Source of the DNA: Elmis aenea
Taxonomy: Eukaryota; Arthropoda; Insecta; Coleoptera; Elmidae
Length of the DNA stretch: 64,000 bases
Direction of reading: 5' to 3'
Assembly: GCA_947652605.1 (NCBI GenBank)
Contig: OX393576.1
Span: forward strand, 48,770,966 to 48,834,965
Both the position numbers and the translations under genes were made by a program. Below are positions 21,200-32,361 of the stretch, one piece after another (the stretch's first letter is position 1; every line of letters begins with the position of its first letter). The notes beneath the pieces are model-generated. The model made no database searches and was not told where the DNA came from. It worked only from the letters and a program-made list of their open reading frames with translations.

Positions 21200-21392
21200 T
21201 AATTAAATTAGGCTTTTTAAAAATTTTGGCAAAACATAGCAAACATTAGTGACGACAGAAGGGGTAATTGGAAGACCCGGTGTCTGAATGAGCCCCTTAA
21301 AAATAAACTGTAAAGGAAACTATGCGTCTGGGCAATGGCGCAAAAAAAAAATTGGGCCAGTTTCATTTTTAACGATTGCGCCTGACGAAGGG
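21200..21392. repeat. piggyBac-like MITE, copy 2 (right part)
   Basis: Shares GCAAAACAT...TTAGTGACG, GTAATTGGAAGACC and CCCCTTAAAAA with the copy at 17878. It ends GATTGCGCCTGACGAAGGG immediately followed by TTAA (21393-21396). The left end is truncated. Same orientation as copy 1. Confidence 0.6.
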
Positions 21393-21396
21393 TTAA

Positions 21397-22530
21397 ATTG
21401 AAACCAGTTAAAACTCGTTAGAAAGTACTGACAAGTATTAACCAAAACATTACAGTTTCATTTTTAATCAAAGTGGGTTCAGTAAATCAGAATTAACAGA
21501 AACGAATAATGTAGGTCTATTTTGATTCATCGTGTTAAGCGGTCGTTACCTTCAAACTCTCAGGAAACATCTTTTAAGGTTACGCACACGTTAGTACCGA
21601 AGTTCTTGAATAGCACTTGTTAGCTTATGAATTTTTAGAATTAGTTGATTTAAAAATAATTAACTGCCGGTGTTAGTTAGGCTGCACAGATTGTGTATGC
21701 TGCGTTAACTACATAAATGTTAAGCAAGTAATTTACTCTTGTAGTCGAAAACTTTAACTTGACATAATTAAATTTAAAACGAAATGAAATTCACTTTTTA
21801 AGCATCAATTTGAAAAGTACGTGGGACTCTGCACTGAATATTACTGTTGGTATACAAAAGTGAGTTTTATTTGGAGCCGAGCCTTACAAATTTTAATTGA
21901 GTCATAATCCCACCATATAAAAACCTCTTACCCTATTTCGCCAATTCTCTGTCTTCAAGTGGTTCATTAGCAATGCAAGTTAGCTAATGGAAAGAGGCGC
22001 GTATTCAAAGCTCGAAGAAGTTTCGCCTCCATTAGAAGTTTTTTTAGTGATTGGAAGCCCGGTAATAAAATTTTACGGTTTAATAAGTATAACAAGTCGT
22101 CGTTTTTTTCAGCAGGTATTATTTTTTCAGGCTCACACTCGGTATTTATTTAATATTGACAGGCGAGTCGAAAACGCGTCGTGCTTATGTCATCATTTAC
22201 CTCAATTAATATTTGTATCTCCGTAAAGCGTTAATTATTTAATTATAAGCAGTAATATTTGGAGTTGTATAATTAACAGTTTTTTTGTGTTTATTGAGGT
22301 TCACCTAAATTCTTCTGATGCATTGAATGGATGAGGTAATGAATTAACGAATAGGTATTACGTCAATCGCGAATAAAACTCTGATAGTGAAATAATAATG
22401 AATAAGTTAACTAAAAATCATGGGTAGCATCACTCTTATAATAATGTAAGTACATTAATTTATTTACAAAAAAAATAAAAAAAACGGTGCTAAACGAATA
22501 AAAACCATATTATTTTACAACATAAGGCCC
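21397..22530. other. No recognised gene
   Basis: AT-rich, no element ends. A 79-codon plus frame at 21987-22226 is unrecognised; I do not support it as a gene. Confidence 0.4.
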
Positions 22531-22537
22531 CCGGCAT

Positions 22538-22800
22538 CTAGATATACTTGCACCACCGATGGAAAAGCTTTTTGATTCCTTGATAGAAGAGGCTTTTTGG
22601 TTGCATGTTTACCCAGTCTAAAATAGCTTCGTCAAATTCGTCATTTGACAAAACTTTTTTCTTGATAAACATTATTTCAGAAGTGCAAACAAGTTGGAAG
22701 GAGCAATATAGGAACGGTATGCTAGATGGGGTAGAAGGACCCAATGTATGTAGTTTTGTTATTCTTTCAATAGTATTGGCAGCCATTTTAGGCCAAGCGC
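22538..22800 (-). pseudogene. Mariner transposase C-terminal remnant
   Basis: The minus frame contains SNDEFDEAILDWVNMQPKSL then FYQGIKKLFHRWCKYI, matching the mariner tail (acidic SDDE-x-x-x-A-x-x-x-W, FY-x-x-G-I-x-K-L-x-x-RW-x-K-C/Y-I). Upstream, LGPSTPSSIPFLYCSF sits where the PPYSPDLAPSDYHLF block should be, with the catalytic Asp lost. The rest is decayed. It is a different, older lineage from the GC-rich mariner at 15869. Confidence 0.55.
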
Positions 22801-22904
22801 TGACTTGGAAAAAATACTCAGATTTTTTTTTCTTGTTCCTGAATGCATTCTTAACTTTAATTTTTAAAAGTGTTAAGTAAAAGTGTACATTTAAAGTGTA
22901 CATT

Positions 22905-23719
22905 AAAAGTGAGACGTTTAATTATAAAATCACCAACAAATACTCCTTGCGAATTACAAAATAATGTTGCTATTATCTTACTGGCTAAAAACGTATTGTT
23001 TGTTTTTTCAGTTTAAAAATGTAATGTGAAATCACTGACTGCATGGTTGAACGTTTGTGTCAGTTGCCACAATTAACTCCTAAAATGTGTCTTCTTTGAT
23101 CTTCTTCCTCATCTCGTTGAAACAAGGATGAAGCTATGCGCAAACGATGCATCTTGTGTAAACGAACAAAGTATCCATTTGACGGCCACTTTACGATATT
23201 TTAGGTGGTTTTACAAATCCTTAACACTTTTGACAACATTTGTAATGTCTCAGAAATATTACGAACTTTTATTTTTCTATCTTCCAAAACCAAGGCATTA
23301 ACTATTAATTGCTCCAATTTTATTAAAATAGTTTTAATATTGAGAAACGTTTGTTAGGAACAATATAAGGCAAAATACATTTGATTAATTAATACAAATT
23401 GGTAAAACATAACGCTTTTAACATATTATTAGTTTGACGTTTTAGGTATTTCGAGTTTTCTAACAGTGACATTGCAATACGATTAGAAAAAATATTGTAT
23501 GGCCAGTAAGAATAAGTCTCACTGTTACTAAGTTGTATAAACAGCAATAATAAGTTATAGATTAAAGTTTTAAAACACTTACTAAGGTGATGATAAAATA
23601 ATTTTTAAACTTTAAATCACTGGCAGTCATGTATTAATTAATAAATAAATTCCTTTTTGACTAATGTAACGCCCCGACTAGCATTGATACTTTATATTTT
23701 ATTTCTGTTTTATTTTTGT
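22905..23719. other. No recognised gene
   Basis: AT-rich sequence with no open frames of note and no repeat termini. Confidence 0.4.
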
Positions 23720-24168
23720 CAGGGATGAAATTAAATCGTTACGTTATTGTATAACGTTAGTTATTTTTTTTTGTTACTTAACGTTATAATTAACATTAAA
23801 AAAATTTATCGTTTTTTTTAATAAGTTATATAACGTTAGGTGAATAATGATATACAACATTATAAAAATAAATATAATTTGTATCTCTGATTTATATTTG
23901 GGATCTTTAAAGCATAAATTTTAATAAATAGTACCTAGATTATCTTTAGTTATTTTATTTTTATTTTTATATTTGAAATACAAAAAGAAAAAGAAATTTA
24001 AACTTGATTAATAAAAATGAACGTTATAAAATAACTTTTTATGAAACGTTATTGTTTATTATAATGTTATTAAAATATCGTCACGTTATTACATAAGAAA
24101 TTAATAGTTGAATCGTTATTATAACGTTATCCGGTATCAATTAAGTTACGTAACGTTTTTTATCCCTG
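23720..24168. repeat. hAT-like MITE rich in AACGTTA words
   Basis: 449 bp. Ends CAGGGATGAAATTAAATCGT and (reverse complement) CAGGGATAAAAAACGTTACG. Flanking octamers ATTTTTGT and ATTTTATT match 6 of 8, compatible with an aged hAT 8-bp duplication. The interior is full of GTTACGT, AACGTTA and ATAACGTTAT words in both orientations, which look like clustered subterminal transposase-binding repeats. No coding content. Confidence 0.6.
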
Positions 24169-25120
24169 ATTTTATTTACTTTCAATAAAGTAACATAGAA
24201 CAAATACTGACGCTTAATATGCATAATAAAACATGGAACAATCCAAAAGGGCTTGTTTATAAGAATTTTAACTTTACTAACACACATTTGTGTTAAATAT
24301 TACAGTCGTAACTTGGAGTCTACAAGTACGTTTGTAGATGTTGTGAATCAACAAACGATTAGTTGATAAATTTGTACATTATACATAAAACACACTACTC
24401 GTACAAATGCGCTTATAGGAAAGAATGAGAAGGACACATCTACAATAAAAATGGATAACAACAGGGACCAAAATCTTGAGAGAGTTGAGAACCGGTCAAA
24501 AAATAAAGGAGTTTGTTGTCAAAATTGTTGTGTTCTATTTGTTTCTTAGTGGCTCTAGACCTGTGTACTATGTAAAACCACGTTTGAGGGCTCAACCACC
24601 TTAAAAAAAAAGATCACGAGCCGTTATGAGCAATAATAAATTTAAGGACGATAAGTACTTTGCCCCAACAGTGCGAACGATGTACAGTACGGTCCGTCAA
24701 ACTATTTTGTAAAGTTTTCTAAATTTATTTATTAAAAATTGCGCACTAACGGGTTTTGCTTTTAAAGTAAAATTTTTCAATAATAGTTTCGACTACATTT
24801 TAACAATTAATATGAACTAATATAGATGCGTTATAAAGTACCAAATTCATATTAAGCGATAAATAAGGTAATCCTAATCCGAAAGTATTTGTTGTTATTC
24901 CTTGATTAATAGCAGAAGACTGTAAGATACATTTTTGTGTGTAAAGATTATCTTTAAACTGAAAGCGCTTCATTTAATGCAATCGCCCAATCAGTCAGGG
25001 TATTCGGAAAAGGCTTATATTGCCTAATTAAATTACCGAGAAAATTAAAGCAGTTTATCTTCAACAATTTAATGTTATAACGCTGTCAAAATCTTCAGGT
25101 CGATTAATCAATGATGTTAA
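24169..25120. other. No recognised gene
   Basis: AT-rich with a mildly coding-like patch (about 24440-24560) that is broken by stops. No repeat ends or RNA genes seen. Confidence 0.35.
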
Positions 25121-25124
25121 CTTG

Positions 25125-25340
25125 ATATATGATCGCCGTGGGCTACTAGTTGGAGCGCTGAAATGTGCCGGCGCATTTTGTTCTCTTGGGGTAAGGGGAC
25201 TGGGGTATTGTGACAGTCAGTAGACAGCGTTTGGTCACGCGAGTCGAGCGTATCAACCGCTCCCGGCTAAGAATCGCCACTCGACAGGACCCACGAAAGC
25301 GATACAGCTGCGGATGAGCGCTCGTGAATGCCCATTTTAG
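25125..25340. promoter_or_regulatory. GC-rich, CpG-rich island, possible promoter
   Basis: About 215 bp stand out sharply from the AT-rich background and contain many CpGs (CACGCGAGTCGAGCG, GAATCGCCACTCGACAGG). It has an Inr-like TCAGT (25217-25221) with TCGAGCG about 26 bp downstream, near the place of a DPE/PB-type element but not an exact match. There is a donor-like GGG|GTAAGG at about 25190. No long ORF, and no transposon ends. A first exon or core promoter of a host gene is the best guess; the strand is not settled. Confidence 0.3.
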
Positions 25341-25898
25341 GGATCAAAGAACTTATGACTGATTTGCCTCATGCAAAGCTATATGCCCTTATCTACACAA
25401 ACACTCTACTAGTGGATCACACAAATCCTCTAAAAGAGAATTTGAAATTTAAATCGAATATTGACATTTAAGATTATAGCGAATTACTTACCTTCCCTGA
25501 AGTAGCCGTGTTTAATGTAGCAAGAATGACATTATTATTCACGTTTTAAAGGTCTGACTAGGAATAAATGTCATACGTCCGTAATTTATCCGGAAAACTT
25601 ACTACGTACTATAATAGTAATGTACACCACCCGATTTACAGCGGTACAATGTCGTTCAGCGTTAAGCCTTTCACAAGGGAATTTATTCGAACTATAAAGT
25701 TACCGTTAAAATTTATTTTTATTTGGCGTTTGGAAAAGTAACAGCTTATACATTTTTAAAATCTATTCGTTTAATACTCTATACACAAGATTGCAATTTT
25801 ATTAAGTTATTTTTTGTTAGTTTATTTTCATGTTTAGTTCCGTTTTTATGATATACAGGTTGATTCGAAATCGAGGATAAAAAATCTGATTTCGCTTA

Positions 25899-27279
25899 AG
25901 GTGGAGTGGGGTAAGTTCGGACCGGTTTTTGCTAAGTTCGACTTTAAACCCATTTATTTTTAAGTTCTTTTATAAATAATTAACATGTATTGGTATCAAC
26001 GCGGAGTGGACTGTTAATACTCTCATTTGTATTGACAAAAACCCCAATTTTTCTTGGAAATTTTCATTTTTATAGAAAATTGTAAAAAATGTCAACTACT
26101 CCGAATTTGCCCCGCACATGGGGCAAGATCGTAACCAGTTGTTTAAAACGCGTTGAAGTCTTACTTCTTATGTTATGGGGCAAGATCGGAATTAGAATCA
26201 AACCAGCTACAAAATACTTTTTACGGAATTAAAATAAGTTGCTTTGCTTAAAAGTTACACATTTATAAAGATAGAAAGGTTTTTACTTGTGTAGAAAAAG
26301 AAGTTTATTCAAATAAAAGAACCATAAATAAATCAACTAAATATTTATAACTAATGCTACAAGTTTGAAAAATAAAAAAATAAAAATTTTAAATTGCTAA
26401 TGTTATTTTTCACATTATTACTCATCACTACATCGTTAGCATTCATATTGCATCTTCTTTGACCCTTTGTTACAGATTCCACACACCCACTCCATACAAG
26501 TTATGCATTGAATCCATTATCTTTTATCAATGTAATATTGAAAATCACAATGGTAGATTGTACATAAGTTATTTTTTTTTTTTTAAGAGGTTCTCGCTGT
26601 GTTTGATACAGTTACGGATTTTTCTTTAAGCTGCTTTTCTGTAATCAACCTATTCTTCACTTCTTCTGCGGTAATCACCTCAGCTCCTTTCGCAACTATT
26701 TTTTTCTTTTGAGTGTTTGGTTTAAAGTTTGTCTTTACAGTTTCCAATAGTAGATTTTCGAATGGGACTGATGTTGAAGGTTGAGGACTATCACATACTT
26801 CAAAAGGAGAACGATTTCTTGAAGATTGTGGTAACATTGCAGGAGATCTTTCTTCATTTAAGCTATACAACTGCGGTCTTACCCCGCTGCATGCTCCGAA
26901 CTTGCCCCGTGCACAAATATTTTCGGGGCAAGACCAGAGTAGTGTATTTCTCAGTAAATTTCAAAAAATTAATAGAATTTATTTATTTAATGTAAACTTT
27001 AAACAATGTTCTTAATACTTACCAAATATAAGCGCACAAGACACAAAATTTTGCTTAAAAATGACGGCACTTTGTTGGACGACTCAAGTGTAGAAGTGTA
27101 CTGCACAAGGAGTTGCACTTTATAATTGACATATAAACAAGAAATTTCCCTCGTAAATGATAGACATCTATGTCGATCACTTCATAATAATCTAATACAG
27201 CTTTCTACCAATTAGTTATAACAATTTAACTTCTATTGGAATAAATTCAGGCCGTTTACGATCTTACCCCATTCCACCT
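25899..27279. mobile_element. pogo-like DNA element, degenerate
   Basis: TIRs AGGTGGAGTGGGGTAAG and AGGTGGAATGGGGTAAG (one mismatch), each bordered by TA (25897-25898 and 27280-27281). The interior repeats GGGGCAAGATCG and its complement (GAACTTGCCCCG), probably subterminal binding repeats. It contains a transposase C-terminal remnant on the minus strand. The 1381-bp length is short for an autonomous element. Pogo/Tigger assignment rests on TA duplication and the remnant. Confidence 0.6.
26583..26870 (-). pseudogene. C-terminal remnant of a pogo/jerky-type transposase
   Basis: A 95-codon frame: Ser/Pro-rich start (SPFEVCDSPQPSTSVPF), then KKKIVAKGAEVITAEEVKNR and LITEKQLKEK. Low-complexity Ser/Pro followed by a basic Lys/Glu tail with ITAEE resembles the C-terminus of Tigger/jerky-like proteins. 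The CENP-B HTH and DDE domains are absent. Its location inside the pogo-like TIRs supports the call. It is not functional. Confidence 0.4.
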
Positions 27280-27401
27280 TATTATTAAAGATGAATCCTT
27301 GGCAAAGTTGCTAAATCTTTTTAATTGCCAATATCAAAACAGAGTTTATATATCTGAAACCATTCTCTGTCTAAAGGAAAAGAAAAACGTATTGTGTAGC
27401 A

Positions 27402-28174
27402 CTCACAAGGGAACCTCACTTGGTGGTACTAAAGTCGGTTGATGGGACTAAGATTTTCCGAGAGAAGATCGTGAATTAAGAATAGTACCAACTTTTTTGG
27501 CCCCGGAAACTTAAAACTTACCGTTGAAACTCAATTTATATTTTTGAAAAATTGCACGAAAAAGGTGAAACTGTTGAATACCAGGTGTAAATGAACTATT
27601 TAGATTTATTTTTAGATAAATAACATTTTAGACATATGATATGGGTAAAAAACCGGATTTTTTGAGCACATACACACAATTGTTTCACTTCCGGTTTTGC
27701 CGGAAATGACCCTAACTTTGTTATTTTAAATGGAACATTTTTGGGAAGGCAAAGCCATTTTGAGTATAATAGCAACATTTTGCTTAATTATTATAACCTC
27801 AAATAGTCAGAGTTCATTTACACCTGGTATTGCAGATATTTTTAAATTTGAATTTGGCACCAAAAAATTTAAAACAATAATTATTGTGATTTACGAGTTC
27901 TTACTTTTAAAGACAAAACTTGGATATTGTTAATAAAACATAAAAGCATTATGATTTAACAATACTTATTCACAAGTTTAAGTTCACTTCAAGTACCTTT
28001 AACCGTTTAACCTATTTCGTGCAATTTTTCAAAAATAAAAAGTTAGTTTCAGCGATAAATTTAAAGTTTCCGGGGCCAAAAAAGTTGGTGCTGTTCTTCA
28101 TTGTAGATCTTCTTTCGGAAAATCTAAGTCCCCTCAACCGACTTTAGTAGCACCAAGTGAGGTTTTCTTGTCAG
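27402..28174. repeat. Foldback element, CTSAC(A/C)AGGGAA family, copy 2
   Basis: 773 bp. Left CTCACAAGGGAACCTCACTT and right (reverse complement) CTGACAAGAAAACCTCACTT, with arms continuing through CTTTAGT, GGGGCCAAAAAAGTTGG and the inner ACCAGGTGTAAATGAACT/ATTCATTTACACCTGGT pair. It shares its terminal consensus with 15142-15831 but not its interior. Two small opposed ORFs in the centre (27596-27778, 27730-27933) are by-products of the palindrome. Confidence 0.75.
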
Positions 28175-29280
28175 TTTCAAGAATTTCAAGTTGGCAAGAT
28201 TTTCACCCAAGTAAGTAATTTTTAGTTTCTTTTCAGTTGTACCTTGATTGTGTCAAAACCATTTTTTACAATGTAAACAAAACTACTAGTTTTAAAATCA
28301 GAAAAAAGGTCAAGTAAACTATTTGCAAATGGAGCCAATAGGAAAAAAAATAGTGAACCATTAACATCATTGCTAAAGTAAAAATATCTTTCATCTTAGC
28401 GTTCGTATAGTATGCACTAGAGTCTCTTATAGGTACTGACCATTTTTGCTAATCCCGGGCTTCCGGGATGACATCGGACTTCTTTCCGGGAGTTACCGGG
28501 ATCTTGGAATGTAATATTTATATATTATGTCAATATTTAGAAATAAATAACCCGAACAAGGAAGGGAGAGGTTAATGGTTAAAAAAAAAGTCCGAGTCAT
28601 ATACCTAAGTACTGTACATAATCCTAATCCATGTCAATTCCTGCCCACACAGAGTCGACGCTAAAAAGGATTTGCTGAACCAATTTTACTAGGAGAAAGG
28701 TGCTCTGGCATCCATTTATGTAGTGAGCGCATAGTATATCTCTACGGCCTACGCATGTTAATGATCTCAGATTGACATTAAAATAACATTTTTGCAATTG
28801 ACTAATGAAAATGCAAATATTGTCAGACGGCTTTGCTACACAAATACATTTTTGTCGATGTACGTTATAAAACTTTGATTAATGTGAATAGAAATACAGT
28901 ACGCTGATTTATTTTTCATATAGTACTTATTTTTAAATTTTTACATCACACTTAAGCGGGTTCTTCATGAATTTATTACTCTAAACACCATATTTACATT
29001 TGGGTCTGTTTTTTTTGTGAGTTTAACTGAAAGAGCGTGTTTATACAATCTGTTAAGGAAGTTGAAACACAAATAAATTTTCACCTTAACTTTTAGAAAA
29101 AAGCAACAATAGCTCAATTTATAAAAAAAAGGAAGGCAGCCACTGAGCCACTTAATAGATGTAATTTTCAATTCTTGATTAGAATAAGACGTATTTGAAC
29201 GTATTAATAATTTCCAAACCAACTTTTTTAACTTTAAGTACTTCTACCAAATTTACAGTTAAAAAATCTGAAATGGACTT
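28175..29280. other. Mostly unassigned; one CGGGA-type repeat
   Basis: No ORF of note. Positions 28449-28507 (TTTTTGCTAATCCCGGGCTT ... GGACTTCTTTCCGGGAG) are repeated in inverse orientation at 62775-62860. At 29284-29293 the end GCCCACCCTG of another CAGGGTG-type element abuts the next element's start; its left end is not found. Confidence 0.5.
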
Positions 29281-29297
29281 TTGGCCCACCCTGTATA

Positions 29298-30629
29298 CAG
29301 GGTGATTTATTATTGCGTCGGGCTTTCATAGCGCCCCGCCCGTAGGAGATAAAAAAAAAACTTAAATACATAAAGTTATTGGTTTGAAAAGATCTACGTC
29401 GTAAAATTATTTTCATCTATATAGGGTGTCCCATTTTTGCGCTATAACAAAAACAAAGATTTTTTTAAGGGGAACACCCTGTATATTTTTAGGTCATCGG
29501 ATGTAATTTTTTAGCCTCTACATGAATGTCTGTTTGTTTTTTGATTTAGTGCCAGTGTTGCCAACTTATTCATTTTTTTCCGAAAAATCTTACACAAGCA
29601 GGCTTAACTTTAAAAAATCGTAGCCACCTCGTTTTTTTAAGTTAAGAAATAAGTTTTAGCGATAATGTTAGTCCAGTTGGGAGCAACATTTTAAAAATAA
29701 AAAATTTAAATTTATTGACACAAGGTGTTCACAAAAAATTTCAAAGTGACATAACTCATTTTTTTCAAATGTAAACACCCTTATTTTATTTTACTATTCG
29801 ATAGCTTTTTTTCTGCTATGTCTAAAACTGTAGTCGTTTATCTTTTATGTATTTTCAATTTGTTACTTTTCATAGTTTTTGAATAAAAACGATTAATTTT
29901 ATTACATAGTTAATATCCGCTTAAATTTTAAATTTATTCAAATGACAAGCTTACATTTTGGCACTTGTTTTGCATCAGCGCGGCCTACTTTGGTGCATAA
30001 AAATTTAATTAAATGGCTACTTTTTTGAAAAGTATTGAATATCTCAACAACTATGGAGTTTAGACATAGCACACCCCTCATAAAAATTGAAGGGGAGAAA
30101 AAAAGCTATCGAATAGTAAAATAAAATAAGGGTGTTTATATTTGAAAAAAATGAGTTATGTCACTTTGAAATTTGGTAAGTTAGGCATTTTTTTGTGAAC
30201 ACCCTGTGTCAATAAACTTAAATTTTTAATTTTTAAAATGTTGCTCCCAACTGGACTAACATTATTGCTAAAACTTATTTCTTAACTTTAAAAAACGAGG
30301 TGGCTACGATTTTTTAAAGTTAAGCCTGCTTGTGTAAGATTTTTCGGAAAAAAATGAATAAGTTGGCAACACTGGCACTAAATCAAAAAACAAACAGACA
30401 TTCATGTAGAGGTTAAAAAATGGTATCCGATGACCTAAAAATATACAGGGTGTTCCATTTAAAAAAATCTTTGTTTTTGTTATAGCGCAAAAATGGGACA
30501 CCCTGTATACATGAAAATAATTTTACGACGTAGATCTTTTCAAACCAATAACTTTATGTATTTAAGTTTTTTTTCTATCTCCTACAGGCGGGGCGCTATG
30601 AAAGCCCGACGCACTAATAAATGACCCTG
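29298..30629. repeat. Large palindromic CAGGGTG element (1.33 kb)
   Basis: The outer end CAGGGTGATTTATTATTGCG matches the right end in reverse complement (last bases ATGACCCTG, one base changed), TA on both sides. Arms of ~500 bp share GGGCTTTCATAGCGCC, GATCTACGTCGT..., TTTTTGCGCTATAACAAAAA, GTTGCCAACTTATTC and TTTTACTATTCGATAGC, with a ~290-bp loop at about 29815-30105. Each arm contains a smaller module bounded by its own GGGTGTCCC and ACACCCTG ends. On the minus strand the loop has a possible broken transposase tail near 29940 (SLSFE, weak). Non-autonomous. Confidence 0.85.
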
Positions 30630-30704
30630 TATATTATAAGTAATAATGAGAGGTATGGTATATGTGAAGATTGTGAAGTCCACTGACTTTTATACAGGTA
30701 TATA

Positions 30705-31301
30705 CAGGGTGTGTATAAATTGGCGGAAGCGCTACACGTGACGATGTTCATCGTAAAATTCTAAGTCGAAAATCTTAATACAAAAATGTTGTACCATGTG
30801 TCTGCAAGAGGTCCTCAAAATTTTGAAGTTCAGTTCTTTAATAAGCGTTATTATTTAATATTTTGTAATGAAAAAGCTGCGATTTGGAAAAAAAATAAAT
30901 TTTCAATAATATTATTTCCTAGATATTGTGTTATTCCTTTCAAAAATTGGTGTTGAAAATAATAGGTACATTTGGCAACATTGTCATTAGCTGTCATCTC
31001 TGTTTTTCTCGTAATTATTTCTTGTTTGTATTAGACGATACCTAAAATAATGCAGGTATGTTTACGAACTGAAGGCTTTCAGTTCGAATAAACACTATAA
31101 TAATATCTAAGTAAAAATTGCTAATAAAAAAACGTCTAAACGCAAATGAATGGATGCAAGGTTGCCAAATTTTTGTTTTTTTAAATGGTTCCTGAGACCA
31201 TAAGTAGCATGGTACAACATTTTTGTATTAAGATTTTCGACTTAGAATTTTACGAAGAACATCGCCACGTGTAGCGCTTCCGCCAATTTGTACACACCCT
31301 G
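30705..31301 (-). repeat. Foldback family A, copy 1
   Basis: 597 bp, TA-flanked, with termini CAGGGTGTGTATAAATTGGC on both sides and ~95-bp near-identical terminal arms (GAAGCGCTACACGTGACGATG, TTCTAAGTCGAAAATCTTAAT, GTTGTACCATG). The interior is not palindromic and reads in the opposite orientation to the 47-kb copies, so it can be oriented. It contains a transposase tail (see 31041-31091). Confidence 0.88.
31041..31091 (+). pseudogene. Transposase C-terminal stub inside foldback family A
   Basis: The frame reads PKIMQVCLRTEGFQFE then a stop at 31089-31091. The same peptide core, CLRTEGFQFE, is found in frame in the two copies near 47.4 and 47.7 kb. The C-x(6)-G-x-x-F-E spacing resembles the C-terminus of Tc1/mariner-type transposases in arthropods. 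Only ~16 codons remain, with frame breaks upstream. Confidence 0.5.
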
Positions 31302-31429
31302 TATATAAATATAGATATTTTTTAATTCTCTGCATGCTTTGTTATATAAAGCAAAAAATTAATGTGCTGTAGGAAAAGAGCTTGAGCCGGAAAACCATCC
31401 ATCCATTGACAACACTACCATAGACGCAG

Positions 31430-32191
31430 ACGGGCGACGGTAGGCCTAATTTCCTTCGTTTGTGGGCTGTGGCACGTCAGATGGCCACTGTATTTTCAGC
31501 CTTCTTGCTACGTTTGTCGGTTCTGTCATTTCTGCGCGTATCTGTTTCGTGTCCCTGTATTTGTTGCTGGTATAGTAATGATATTCTTTGAATTTCTTCT
31601 GTGTCAGATGGCACTTGTAGTTCTGTGGAATGTCGAGTTGGATACGTTACCAAGGCGCGTTGGTTATGGAGCGCAGGACCTTGGATTGGAAGCGCGGAAT
31701 GATTTTTGTATTTGATGGCTTATTGCAACCCCACAGTTGGTTTTGTAATACACTTGTAAATTAATAGTTTATTTTTTAAGGATGGCTTAGATATACGACC
31801 CAGAAGCTATGAGAGTTGTCGTAGCTTTAGGTTTAATTGTTGGCGCTTTGTTTTGACATGCTTTTGCCAGGTCAGTTTTTGGTCGAGATATAGGCCCAAG
31901 TATTTTACTTCCGTTTGAACCGGTATTTGTGTTATTAATGGTAACTGGTGAGCAAGTTACATGTTTTGTGGTAAATGTGATTTGTACTGATTTTGTTTTA
32001 TATATTTTAATTCTCCATGTTCTGAACCAATGCTGAAGGACGGCTAAGTGACTTTGGAGGTGTTGAGTTGCTACAGTTGGGTCGTTATTTGTTATTAGCA
32101 GAGCCGTGTCGTTCGCAATGGTTGCAATGGTAGTGACGTTGGTTATAGGTAAGTCTGCAGTGTAAATTAAATATAATACAGGATCTTGCAC
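31430..32191 (-). pseudogene. Jockey-type LINE reverse transcriptase, 3' part
   Basis: The minus frame (31787-32191) gives DPVLYLIYTADLP, TIATIANDTALLITNNDPT (motif C, normally TFADDTAIL; here F and the first D are changed), LQHWFRTWRIKIYKTKSVQI and PVTINNT. Beyond its stop, another frame gives QLWGCNKPSNTKIIPRFQSK and VLRSITNAPW, the standard jockey C-terminal segment, to about 31600, then a DTEEIQRISLLYQQQ-like stretch. The catalytic YADD equivalent is mutated and there are frameshifts, so it is dead. The 5' part is missing beyond 32191. Confidence 0.8.
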
Positions 32192-32361
32192 GCTTCCCTG
32201 ATGTCGCTGTATATTAGGTTAATATTTTTATACCCAAAATACTCTGCATTCACATTTTCTGCTTATTACGTCTGTACATTATTCTTTCTCCTTTACTTTG
32301 TAATGCTAATTGGTGAATTAATTATTTCTTCTTTATCAAGACCATCTTTCGTGTTTTACAA

